9,610 nucleotides of DNA from Treponema sp. (GTDB lineage: Bacteria > Spirochaetota > Spirochaetia > Treponematales > Breznakiellaceae), in the NCBI GenBank assembly GCA_031258505.1, contig JAIRMT010000169.1, positions 1 through 9,610 of the forward strand, written 5' to 3'. The notes below the pieces were generated by a model. The model saw only the letters and a program-made list of their open reading frames with translations, had not been told where the DNA came from and did no database searches. The translations under genes were made by a program, and so were the position numbers. Below, one piece after another: positions 1-6,551 of this stretch (positions are counted from its first letter, which is position 1; every line of letters begins with the position of its first letter).

Positions 1-1
1 A

Positions 2-133
2 ATAGCAGGAGGAGTAGTGCCGCCTGATACGGTGGAGTATGCGCATGAAGCGGGTTTTTTTGTGCTTACCCTCACCGGTGAATCGGTTAGTTTGCTCGAT
101 ACTCCGCCGGGTTTTGTTGCTGGTGTGTGGTAG
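2..133 (+). CDS. 3' end of a coiled-coil/PD-(D/E)XK-fold family protein (partial)
   Basis: Only the last 43 codons are in the window. They begin IAGGVVPPDTVEYAHEAGFF and end at a TAG (131-133). They align without gaps to the C-terminus of the complete gene at 307-1074, with 36 of 43 residues identical, so this is the upstream member of a tandem pair of paralogues. The similarity runs only a few bases past the stop (TAG G-AATGAG in both) and then ends. The C-terminal segment is a hydrophobic beta/alpha region ending in LLDTPPxFVA. It carries no catalytic residue, so function can only be inferred from the neighbour. Confidence 0.85.
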   Translation: MAGGVVPPDTVEYAHEAGFFVLTLTGESVSLLDTPPGFVAGVW

Positions 134-249
134 GCAATGAGGCATGAGTGCATATTACTCGGTGCGGTGGTGGTATTAACCGGGAGGAAGTAAGAGGATA
201 GGGTGCAGACGCATAGGCATGAGAGCTACCCGCCTGTTTTCTCGGAGTG

Positions 250-291
250 CTTGACAGGCCCCCGGAAAAGAGGTAGCGTGGAGGCCTCAAG
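250..291 (+). promoter_or_regulatory. candidate promoter within an imperfect inverted repeat
   Basis: A perfect -35 hexamer TTGACA lies at 251-256, followed at 17 bp by TAGCGT (274-279), a weak -10. This would place +1 near 286, about 20 nt before the gene at 307. The element is bracketed by CTTGA-ca-GGCC (250-260) and GGCC-TCAAG (283-291), an inverted repeat broken only by a 2-nt insertion, which could be an operator. The poor -10 keeps confidence low. The ribosome binding site GGAGG is at 297-301. Confidence 0.35.
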
Positions 292-306
292 TTCACGGAG
301 GTATAT

Positions 307-1074
307 ATGGCGGTAGTAGCACAAGCGCGTCAGCCGGGAAAGGGGCCGACATTTGAGGATGTCTGGGCGGCAATGCTGGAGACAGAGAAGCGGTTTCAGG
401 AGACGGACAAACGATTTCAAGAAAGCAAGGCTGAACATGACCGGATGATTGCCGAGATAGAGAAGCGGTTTCAGGAAAGCAAGGCTGAACATGATCGGAT
501 GATTGCCGAGACAGAGAAGCGGTTTCGGGAGACGGACAAACGATTTCAAGAAAGCAAGGCTGAACATGACCGGATGATTGCCGAGACAAACAAGGCTATC
601 CAGAAGATGTCTATGCGGGTTGACCGGGTAACGAAAAATGTTGGGGGTCTTAACCGCTCTATTGGCGAACTGATAGAGACTTTGATTGCGGCGCGACTGT
701 GGGAAAAGTTTGCCGCGTATTCGTACCAGTTAACAAGAGCCTATCAACGGGTTCCCATTTATGACGAACAGAATCACCAGAAAACAGACATAGATATTTT
801 GCTTTCAGATACGGCCTGGTGTATGGCGGTTGAAGTGAAACGGGAAGCGGATGATAAAGACGTAGAGCATCATCTTAATCGCATGAAGCTGATACGCCGG
901 TATCCGCCGCTTGAGGTAGTGGGTAAACGTTTGCTTGGCGCGATTGCGGGTGGAGTAGTGCCGTCTGATACGGTGGAGTATGCGCATAAAGCGGGTTTTT
1001 TTGTACTTGCACTCACTGGGGAATCGGTTGTGTTGCTCGATACTCCGCCGGACTTTGTTGCCAGAGAGTGGTAG
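307..1074 (+). CDS. coiled-coil protein with C-terminal PD-(D/E)XK nuclease-like domain (DUF3782-like)
   Basis: Length is 255 aa. The start is supported by GGAGG at 297-301 with 5-nt spacing. Residues 25-99 form a long charged coiled coil of heptads (EKRFQET, DKRFQES, KAEHDRM) separated by 4-residue IAET/IAEI spacers. Each spacer joins the preceding heptad into an 11-residue step. Residues 120-180 show a plausible PD-(D/E)XK arrangement: E121/E124 in a helix, D161 and D163 in KTDIDILL, then E176-V-K178 in a beta strand (AVEVKRE). The architecture resembles the DUF3782-type proteins found in multiple copies in some bacterial genomes; the family name is from memory. The substrate is unknown, and the protein may be a DNA-binding or nuclease-related accessory factor. 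It is the second of two tandem paralogues. No partner gene such as a methyltransferase or toxin is adjacent. Confidence 0.8.
   Translation: MAVVAQARQPGKGPTFEDVWAAMLETEKRFQETDKRFQESKAEHDRMIAEIEKRFQESKAEHDRMIAETEKRFRETDKRFQESKAEHDRMIAETNKAIQKMSMRVDRVTKNVGGLNRSIGELIETLIAARLWEKFAAYSYQLTRAYQRVPIYDEQNHQKTDIDILLSDTAWCMAVEVKREADDKDVEHHLNRMKLIRRYPPLEVVGKRLLGAIAGGVVPSDTVEYAHKAGFFVLALTGESVVLLDTPPDFVAREW
379..582 (+). repeat. in-frame tandem repeats (75 + 54 + 75 bp) encoding the coiled coil
   Basis: Three consecutive units encode residues 25-49, 50-67 and 68-92. The first and third are 25 codons; the middle one is 18 codons and lacks exactly one heptad. At DNA level the units are nearly identical, including the shared string aaagcaaggctgaacatga. 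All lengths are multiples of 3 and differ by 21 bp, so gain or loss of units would keep the frame. The 25-residue unit is 14+11 and the 18-residue unit is 7+11 in coiled-coil terms. Confidence 0.9.
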
Positions 1075-1428
1075 GTAATGAGTGTGTGTCGTTCAATGCG
1101 GGACTCCCGCTCAGGCTTGGAGCAGGAGGCTGCTTATGGCTGGAGCGAGAGACCTTATTGGTAACTGTGAAAATTGTGTTTCCGATGAAAAGCCGACCAA
1201 ATCGGTTTCTGTATCCTGCTGGAACGGAGTAAATAAGCTTAATCCCCACATCCTTAACCTGAATAACGCACGGAACTGTGTCCCCAGCGCTGCAAATACT
1301 GTGATGAGATACGCTCAGGGAGCGATTTTCAATAAGTACCCAGCCGCTCCGCTGGGATGTTGAAAATTTCTCCTTGAAATCGTATTGTACGCAGGGCGCA
1401 TTCTATGAGAGTGCGTGGACGGAAACCA
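1075..1428. other. gene-poor stretch between the nuclease-like gene and pyrC
   Basis: No convincing gene is present. An open frame at 1082-1363 encodes 93 residues with no ribosome binding site, rich in Cys and Asn, with no recognisable motif; it is most likely chance. A short hairpin GCGGG-act-CCCGC (1098-1110) lies just after the upstream gene but has no T-tract. The second half (1312-1381) holds the structured leader listed separately. I found no clear sigma70 promoter for pyrC. Confidence 0.6.
1312..1381 (+). promoter_or_regulatory. structured leader upstream of pyrC with mutually exclusive hairpins
   Basis: CCCAGC (1339-1344) pairs with GCTGGG (1351-1356) around a CGCTCC loop. It is enclosed by ATTTTCAA (1325-1332) pairing with TTGAAAAT (1360-1367). 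The loop CGCTCC (1345-1350) is also an exact complement of GGAGCG (1319-1324). That segment can instead pair with CGCTC (1312-1316) in a small hairpin with loop AGG. A second TTGAAATC (1374-1381) can compete with TTGAAAAT for the same partner. Such competing segments are typical of attenuators, riboswitch-like leaders or H-type pseudoknots. No T-tract follows, so a standard intrinsic terminator is not supported. Confidence 0.45.
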
Positions 1429-2727
1429 GTGAAAACACTCTTACAAAACTTTCATATTGTTGACGAATCGATTGATGCGTTTGGGTCGGTGATACTCCAT
1501 GATGAGATTATCCGCGACGTGTATATAAAAGGTGAAATCATCAGGTATGAGGTTGGGCATGGCGGCGTTGATAGAGTTATTGACGGCGGCGGCCTGACGC
1601 TGATGCCCGCCTTTATTGATATGCACGCGCACTTTCGGGATCCGGGTTTTCCTGAGAAGGAAACGCTTGAGTCCGCGTCTCTGGCGGCTCTTGCCGGCGG
1701 CTATACGACGCTGGTCTGCATGGCAAACACAAAGCCGGTCATTGACACGTTTGAGGCGGCGCAGGCCCTCAAACAACGCTCGGACGCGCTCGGCCTCATT
1801 GACCTGTATCCAGCAATAGCCCTGACGCGGAACATGGCGGGTAAGGAACTGGCTCCGGGCTTTTCGCGGGCAAAATCCGGCCATGTCCGCCTGTTTTCCG
1901 AAGACGGGAAGGACGTGGCTGATGACGCGCTTTTTCTCGCGGCTTTCGGTCAGGCGGCCTGTCTTAAAATCCCCGTGTCCTGCCACTGCGACGCGGGCGG
2001 ACTGGAGGCGGAACAAGCCCGGCAAGCAGGACAGCCTCGTTCTGTGTGGAGCCGTATTGAAGAAAACTTCGCCACTGAGCGGGCGCTCAGACTGGGCAGG
2101 GAGGCCGGCGCTCATGTTCACATCGCCCATGTGTCCACGAAAGAAGCCCTTGCCAGCATACGCGCTGCAAAGGCGCGGGGCGAATCACTCACCTGCGAAG
2201 CCACACCTCATCATCTCTGCCTGACCGAGGCTGACGCCGCGTCTCTGGGCAGCGAGTCTCATGGCCGGGTAAATCCCCCATTAAGAACCGAGGACGACCG
2301 GCAGGCGCTCATCGCCGGCCTTCTTGACGGAAGCATCGACGCCATAGCCACTGACCACGCCCCGCACACCTCAGCGGACAAGGAACATGGAGCCCCGGGC
2401 TTCAGTGGCCTTGAGACGAGTTTTGCCGCGTGTTTTACCGAGCTGGTGCGCAAAGAGCATCTCAGCCTTTCACGGCTTTCGGCCCTTATGAGCGCCGCTC
2501 CAGCGCGGATACTGCGCCTGATTGACCGCGGTACCATAGAGCCGGGTCTCTTAGCGGACCTTGTTGTTGTGGATACTGAGGCTGTCTGGAATGTGGACAC
2601 AGCCCTGTTCAGATCGCGTGGACAGAACTCAGCGTTCAACGGACGCACCCTTTCTGGAAAACCGCTTATGACCCTGCGTCAGGGGCATGTGGTGTTTGAC
2701 AGGGATTTTTGGGCAGGGAACCGTTGA
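1429..2727 (+). CDS. pyrC: dihydroorotase (class I)
   Basis: This cytoplasmic zinc enzyme of de novo pyrimidine synthesis interconverts N-carbamoyl-aspartate and dihydroorotate. An upstream ATG at 1405 would give 440 aa. I prefer GTG at 1429 (432 aa) because the protein then begins MKTLLQNFHIVD, the usual family start, and GGACGG (1417-1422) gives reasonable spacing. Numbered from 1405, the metal motif HAHFRDPG holds H74 and H76. D167 in FSEDG is the usual class I aspartate. H194 in CHCD, H242 in HIAHVST and D317 in ATDHAPH complete the site; RVNPPLR (288-294) is also typical. Allantoinase and hydantoinase are less likely given SEDG and NPPLR. No other pyr gene is in the window, so it is not in a visible pyr operon. 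The amidohydrolase barrel appears intact. Confidence 0.93.
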   Translation: MKTLLQNFHIVDESIDAFGSVILHDEIIRDVYIKGEIIRYEVGHGGVDRVIDGGGLTLMPAFIDMHAHFRDPGFPEKETLESASLAALAGGYTTLVCMANTKPVIDTFEAAQALKQRSDALGLIDLYPAIALTRNMAGKELAPGFSRAKSGHVRLFSEDGKDVADDALFLAAFGQAACLKIPVSCHCDAGGLEAEQARQAGQPRSVWSRIEENFATERALRLGREAGAHVHIAHVSTKEALASIRAAKARGESLTCEATPHHLCLTEADAASLGSESHGRVNPPLRTEDDRQALIAGLLDGSIDAIATDHAPHTSADKEHGAPGFSGLETSFAACFTELVRKEHLSLSRLSALMSAAPARILRLIDRGTIEPGLLADLVVVDTEAVWNVDTALFRSRGQNSAFNGRTLSGKPLMTLRQGHVVFDRDFWAGNR

Positions 2728-2737
2728 TAGAAACAGC

Positions 2738-2769
2738 AGCGGCCGCACACATTCACGTACACGGCCGCT
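2738..2769. terminator. inverted repeat between convergent genes, possible shared terminator
   Basis: AGCGGCCG (2738-2745) and CGGCCGCT (2762-2769) are perfect 8-bp arms around a 16-nt loop. They lie in the 48-bp gap between the stops of pyrC (+) and the acyl-CoA ligase gene (-). Position and GC-rich stem suggest a bidirectional transcription end. No T-tract follows in either direction, so a classical intrinsic terminator is not proven. Confidence 0.45.
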
Positions 2770-2775
2770 CAATCG

Positions 2776-4476
2776 CTATTGCAGTATATCGTCCTCTTCC
2801 CGTATCTGCACACGGCGAATCTTGCCGCTGATGGTTTTGGGAAGCTCGTCCACAAACTCAATGATGCGCGGATACTTGTACGGGGCTGTGGTTTTCTTGA
2901 CGTGGTTTTGCAGTTCTACCTTGAGTTCATCGCTCGGCTTCCAGCCTTTGGCAAGCACTACTGTAGCTTTGACTATGGCGCCGCGCTCTAGGTCTGGCAC
3001 GGCAGTGATGGCACATTCCAGCACTGCCGGATGTTCGTGAAGGGCGCTTTCCACCTCAAAGGGACCGATGCGGTAACCAGAACTTTTTATCACATCGTCG
3101 GACCGGCCTACAAACCAGAAATAGCCGTCCTCATCTTTCCAAGCCACATCGCCGGTGTAGTAGATGTCGCCATGCCACACACTTTGCGTAAGCTCGTCGT
3201 CACGGTAATAGCCGCCGAACATACCGGCGGGTTTGCGCCTGCTCGTTCTGACTACAATCTGGCCCTCCTCACCCATATCGCAGGACAAACCATCCTCGCG
3301 CACGAGGTCAATGTCATAGCCTGGTGAGGGTTTGCCCATAGAGCCGGGTTTGGGCGTGAGCCAAGGGAAAGTGGCAAGTGTAACCGTGAGTTCGGTCTGG
3401 CCGTATGCTTCACGGAGTTCAAGCCCAGTGGCGGCGAGAAACTGCTCGTAGATTTCTGGGTTGAGCGGCTCGCCAGCAACCGCGCAGTGCTTTAAGGCCG
3501 AGAAATCGTACTTCGATAAATCTTCCTTTATAAAGAAGCGATAGATCGTTGGCGGTGCGCAGAAAGTAGTAACCCGATGTCGGGTAATGACCTCAAGCAT
3601 AGCGTGTGGCACAAAGCGGTCGTAGTCGTAGACAAAGACAGCGGTACCACAGAGCCATTGGCCGTAGATTTTACCCCACGCGGCTTTTGCCCAGCCAGTG
3701 TCGGCCACAGTGAGATGCAAGCCGCCGGGCTGTACCTGTTGCCAGAATTTTGCAGTCATAATGTGGCCAAGGGGATAGGCGAAGTCGTGGCGCACCATCT
3801 TTGGCATACCTGTAGTGCCAGACGTGAAGTACAACAGCATGATGTCGCTGTTCGTGTTAACCGGTTCCTGGGGGCGCGAGAACGGCGCGGCGCGCGCCAT
3901 AAGCGCCTTGAAGTCGAGCCACGGCGCGCCAGCGAGTAAAGGAGCGTCGGGCGGGGTATGAACCGAGCGGCTGAAGGCTTTTAGGCGCGGGAACGGCTTG
4001 CCCGCCTCCCGGAGCTTCTGTTCAGCCTCGTTGATATGGCATATAACCTCCGCATCATCAACGCACACAATGCCGACAATGTCGGCAACCTCATTGCGGT
4101 AAACAATGTCTTTGGTGGTGAGCAGATGGGTTGCGGGAATGGCAATGGCACCGAGCTTGTGGAGGCCGAGCAGTATTGGCCAGTATTCCCAGCGACGTTT
4201 GAGGATAAGCATAACCGGATCCCCCTTGCCGATTCCTGCGTCAAGGAAAACCCGCGCAGCCTGGTCTGAAAGGCGCTGCATATCGGCGTAGTTGAACTCC
4301 GCCACCGCGCCTTTTTCGTCGCACCAGAACATGGCGCGCTCATCCGGCTTCTCTTTTGCCAGCGTATCAATCACATCGTAAGCAAAGTTGAAATTGTCCG
4401 GTGTCTTTACCGAAAAATTGGCGTAAAAATCTTCATACGACGTAAAGTCGAGTGATGACACATAACGTTCAAGCAT
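2776..4476 (-). CDS. AMP-forming acyl-CoA synthetase (acetyl-CoA/medium-chain type)
   Basis: This 566-aa member of the adenylate-forming (ANL) superfamily activates a carboxylate with ATP to an acyl-adenylate and then to an acyl-CoA thioester. The phosphate-binding motif TSGTTGMPK is at 218-226, YGQTE (motif A5) at 358-362, TGD at 441-443, and GRSDD with its hinge region at 457-461. The catalytic C-terminal lysine is K552 in PKTISGKIRR. The segment TVADTGWAKAAWGKIYGQW (256-274) and overall length resemble acetyl-CoA synthetase-like and medium-chain (ACSM-type) ligases. The exact acid cannot be read from the sequence. The ribosome binding site TAGGAGC (4490-4484) overlaps the stop codon of the regulator gene upstream, 11 nt away, so the two are probably cotranscribed and translationally coupled. 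The pairing suggests the regulator responds to a carboxylate or CoA metabolite. Confidence 0.92.
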   Translation of the reverse strand: MLERYVSSLDFTSYEDFYANFSVKTPDNFNFAYDVIDTLAKEKPDERAMFWCDEKGAVAEFNYADMQRLSDQAARVFLDAGIGKGDPVMLILKRRWEYWPILLGLHKLGAIAIPATHLLTTKDIVYRNEVADIVGIVCVDDAEVICHINEAEQKLREAGKPFPRLKAFSRSVHTPPDAPLLAGAPWLDFKALMARAAPFSRPQEPVNTNSDIMLLYFTSGTTGMPKMVRHDFAYPLGHIMTAKFWQQVQPGGLHLTVADTGWAKAAWGKIYGQWLCGTAVFVYDYDRFVPHAMLEVITRHRVTTFCAPPTIYRFFIKEDLSKYDFSALKHCAVAGEPLNPEIYEQFLAATGLELREAYGQTELTVTLATFPWLTPKPGSMGKPSPGYDIDLVREDGLSCDMGEEGQIVVRTSRRKPAGMFGGYYRDDELTQSVWHGDIYYTGDVAWKDEDGYFWFVGRSDDVIKSSGYRIGPFEVESALHEHPAVLECAITAVPDLERGAIVKATVVLAKGWKPSDELKVELQNHVKKTTAPYKYPRIIEFVDELPKTISGKIRRVQIREEDDILQ

Positions 4477-4487
4477 GTTTTAAGCTC

Positions 4488-5042
4488 CTAGAAAACAAAG
4501 GCTAAAAAGCGGGCAGGAGTTCCTCCGACAGCTTTCATGCCGTGAGACTCGTTTGAATCATAGTAGACGCTGTCGCCCGGACCAAGCTCCATTTCATGCC
4601 CGCCGATGGAGATGCGCAGACGACCTTCAAGCACATAATCAAATTCCTGTCCGGGGTGAGTGTTGAGGCTGATGGGCTTTGTTTCCGTGTCAGCCCGGGC
4701 CTCAACCATAAACGGCTCCACCTTCTTCCGGTGGAAGTTGTACGCAAGGTTCCAGTATGTATACATGGGCCTGCGGCTCACTTCCGGCGCGCGTCCGGCG
4801 CGGGTGAGACAATAGGTTTTGAGCTTGGGGGTTTCTCCGCTTATCAGCTCGGTAAGGTCTACCTTGAAGCGCGCGGCAATCTCAACCAAAGCGCCAATAG
4901 GGAAGTCCTTCTCGCCAGCTTCCCATTGTTTGTACTCAAGCGTATCAAAACCCAGTTCCCGCGCCAGAGTCTCGGCGGAAATCTCCTCAATTTCACGTAA
5001 GACCTTTATCCGCGCGATAATATCACCTACTTCATTTGTCAT
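4488..5042 (-). CDS. XRE-family transcriptional regulator with C-terminal cupin domain
   Basis: Length is 184 aa from the ATG at 5042, chosen because AAGGAGC (5057-5051) sits at normal distance. An in-frame ATG at 5087 lacks such a site and would add a Lys/Gln-rich tail. Residues 8-67 are a Cro/XRE helix-turn-helix (ISAETLARELGFDTLEYKQW is the recognition core). Residues about 95-184 form a single cupin barrel with H129 and E133 in HPGQEFDYVLEG and H167 in SNESHGM, a likely metal or small-ligand site. This HTH-cupin layout is common in one-component repressors or activators sensing small metabolites. It lies first in an apparent two-gene operon with the acyl-CoA ligase and most likely controls it; the ligand is unknown. 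Confidence 0.9.
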   Translation of the reverse strand: MTNEVGDIIARIKVLREIEEISAETLARELGFDTLEYKQWEAGEKDFPIGALVEIAARFKVDLTELISGETPKLKTYCLTRAGRAPEVSRRPMYTYWNLAYNFHRKKVEPFMVEARADTETKPISLNTHPGQEFDYVLEGRLRISIGGHEMELGPGDSVYYDSNESHGMKAVGGTPARFLAFVF

Positions 5043-5076
5043 AACAGTTTGCTCCTTATCTTGCTGCTGTTTTTTA

Positions 5077-5093
5077 CATGCCCACACGGGATG
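5077..5093. promoter_or_regulatory. inverted repeat upstream of the XRE-cupin gene, possible operator
   Basis: CATgCCC (5077-5083) and GGGATG (5088-5093) are inverted around ACAC, with one bulged base. The element lies 20-36 bp upstream of the ribosome binding site of the XRE-cupin gene, in the 88-bp gap that would carry its promoter. XRE repressors often autoregulate through such sites. No clear -35/-10 pair was found nearby. Confidence 0.25.
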
Positions 5094-5130
5094 CGCGATA
5101 AAATATCAGCGAAACGAAACGCACACATCG

Positions 5131-6384
5131 TCATTGCGCCAGAGCGAGGATGAGTTTGAGATTGGCGTCAGCCTCGCTTAGACTAGGGTCGATTTCCAGG
5201 GCCTGAGTGAAGTCAAGTATAGCCTTGTTATAGTCGGCCAGGGAGACATACGCCGCGCCCCGGTTGTTCAAGGCGATTGCACATTGAGGGTCAATCTCAA
5301 TGGCCTTTGTGTATGAAGCTATAGCTTGCTCATATTCACCTTTTTTCTTCAAGCTGATTCCCATGTTGTTATAGGCAGCGGTATCTTGGGGGTTAAGCTC
5401 CTGAGCGCGGCTGAAATCCGCAAGGGCATTGTCATACTCACCAATGTCGTCATAGGCCGCGCCTCGGTTGAGCCAGGCTTTGATATATGTCGGGTCAAGC
5501 AAAACAGCCTCTGTGTAGTCTGCTATGGCTTGGTCATGGTCATTTGGCCCGGCAATGTAGGCGTTACCGCGGTTGTAATAGGCGCGGGCATAATCGGGAA
5601 CAATGGCAAGCGCCTGAGTGTAGCTCGCAATCGCCTGCTCATAGTCCTGCTGGCCGCTGTAGGCAATGCCCAAGTTGTTATACGCCTCAGCAAAGTCCGG
5701 CTTGCTTTCCAACGCAGCCTGATAATCACTTACCGCACTCTCATAGTTACCCTGAGCGCTATAGGCATTGCCGCGATTGTAATAGGCGTGGGCGTCATCA
5801 TAAGCCAAGTTAATCGCCTGAGTGTAGTCGGCTACAGCGCCAGCGTAGTCGCCAAGCTCGTAGTAAGCATTGGCGCGCTGATAGTACGAGTCGGCATAGT
5901 CAGGCTCAAGCGTGGTGGCGTGGTTCTGGCAGTCTATGGCATTCTTATAATCGCCAAGCTGAAAGTAAGCGCAGCCCAGGTTATACCAGGCGTCAGTGAG
6001 GTCCGGCTTGATGCCAAGGGCGTTGAGATAGTCGCTGATGGCCGCCTCATAGTTGTCCAGGGCTTTGTACGCGAATCCACGGTTACTGAACGCCTCGGCA
6101 TAGTCCTGCCTGATGGCAAGCGCTGCTGTACAGTCCATAATCGCCGCCGCATAGTCGCCGAGCAGGGCGTGTAAACCACCACGGTTGTTCAGGGCTTCAG
6201 GGTAATCCTGCCTGATCCCAAGCGCCTGGGTATAGGCGTCTATGGCGCCGTAGAGATCGCCGTCATTGTAGGCTGCGACGCCGCGTTCAAACCAGTTTCC
6301 AGCTTCATCCATGTAGACCGGCTGGGGATAGACTGAGAATGTCAGAACCATGACGGCAAACCCTGTTAATACGAATTTCTTCAT
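5131..6384 (-). CDS. exported tetratricopeptide-repeat (TPR) protein
   Basis: Length is 417 aa from the ATG at 6384, selected because GGAGGAG lies just upstream (6394-6388) and the product then starts with a signal peptide (MKKFVLTGFAVMVLTFSVYPQ). The longer in-frame start at 6468 would bury that signal and lies upstream of the likely promoter. From residue 28 to 402 the protein is 11 consecutive 34-residue TPRs; the eighth carries one extra residue (IAGPNDHDQAIADY). A short capping helix (SEADANLKLILALAQ) ends it. Canonical W/L-G-Y-A-F-A-P positions are kept (for example NRGNAYYELGDY and AIDAYTQAL). There is no lipobox Cys and no second domain, so it is probably a periplasmic or surface-exposed protein-interaction scaffold. 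Its partners are not indicated by the neighbourhood. The 102-bp periodicity makes the gene prone to recombination. Confidence 0.92.
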   Translation of the reverse strand: MKKFVLTGFAVMVLTFSVYPQPVYMDEAGNWFERGVAAYNDGDLYGAIDAYTQALGIRQDYPEALNNRGGLHALLGDYAAAIMDCTAALAIRQDYAEAFSNRGFAYKALDNYEAAISDYLNALGIKPDLTDAWYNLGCAYFQLGDYKNAIDCQNHATTLEPDYADSYYQRANAYYELGDYAGAVADYTQAINLAYDDAHAYYNRGNAYSAQGNYESAVSDYQAALESKPDFAEAYNNLGIAYSGQQDYEQAIASYTQALAIVPDYARAYYNRGNAYIAGPNDHDQAIADYTEAVLLDPTYIKAWLNRGAAYDDIGEYDNALADFSRAQELNPQDTAAYNNMGISLKKKGEYEQAIASYTKAIEIDPQCAIALNNRGAAYVSLADYNKAILDFTQALEIDPSLSEADANLKLILALAQ

Positions 6385-6418
6385 TTGCTCCTCCATTGGC
6401 AAGATAACATAAAACAAA

Positions 6419-6446
6419 ATTTTATACGAGACGCGGTCTGTGTTAA
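6419..6446 (-). promoter_or_regulatory. candidate sigma70-type promoter of the TPR gene
   Basis: On the minus strand, TTAACA (6446-6441, 5/6 match to TTGACA) is followed after 16 bp by TAAAAT (6424-6419, 5/6 match to TATAAT). Transcription would begin about 25-30 nt upstream of the ATG at 6384, leaving room for the GGAGGAG site. The -35 lies in a small inverted repeat GTGT-taag-ACAC. Confidence 0.55.
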
Positions 6447-6494
6447 GACACGGTATGCCGCACCCCAAGGTCGCGTAGTTCCCCTTCGCGTACC

Positions 6495-6524
6495 TTCACT
6501 TTTTCATACAGATTACGCCATAAT
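6495..6524 (+). promoter_or_regulatory. candidate promoter of tyrS
   Basis: TTCACT (6495-6500, 4/6) and CATAAT (6519-6524, 5/6) are separated by 18 bp. This predicts a start near 6531 and a short leader of about 20 nt that includes GGAGG (6541-6545). No T-box leader is visible, since only about 165 bp separate the divergent genes and the leader would be too short. Confidence 0.4.
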
Positions 6525-6551
6525 CTTTTCTACAATATTCGGAGGATGATT

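Noticed and set aside
1082..1363. 93-codon open frame upstream of pyrC
   Set aside because: No ribosome binding site, no recognisable motif, unusual composition, and its end overlaps the leader hairpins; best explained by chance.
1441..2130. 229-codon minus-strand frame inside pyrC
   Set aside because: Antisense of a well-supported dihydroorotase; no independent motif.
5043..5087. Longer start of the XRE-cupin regulator
   Set aside because: The ATG at 5042 has AAGGAGC at proper spacing; the extension is a Lys/Gln run outside the HTH fold.
5326..6174. 282-codon plus-strand frame opposite the TPR gene
   Set aside because: Mirror of the TPR repeats; periodic coding bias keeps the antisense frame open. 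No start signal or family match.
6385..6468. Longer start of the TPR protein
   Set aside because: It would place 28 residues before a clear signal peptide and would begin upstream of the predicted promoter -10.
6531..6551. T-box riboswitch for tyrS
   Set aside because: The leader after the candidate promoter is about 20 nt, too short, and no T-box consensus or terminator hairpin is visible.
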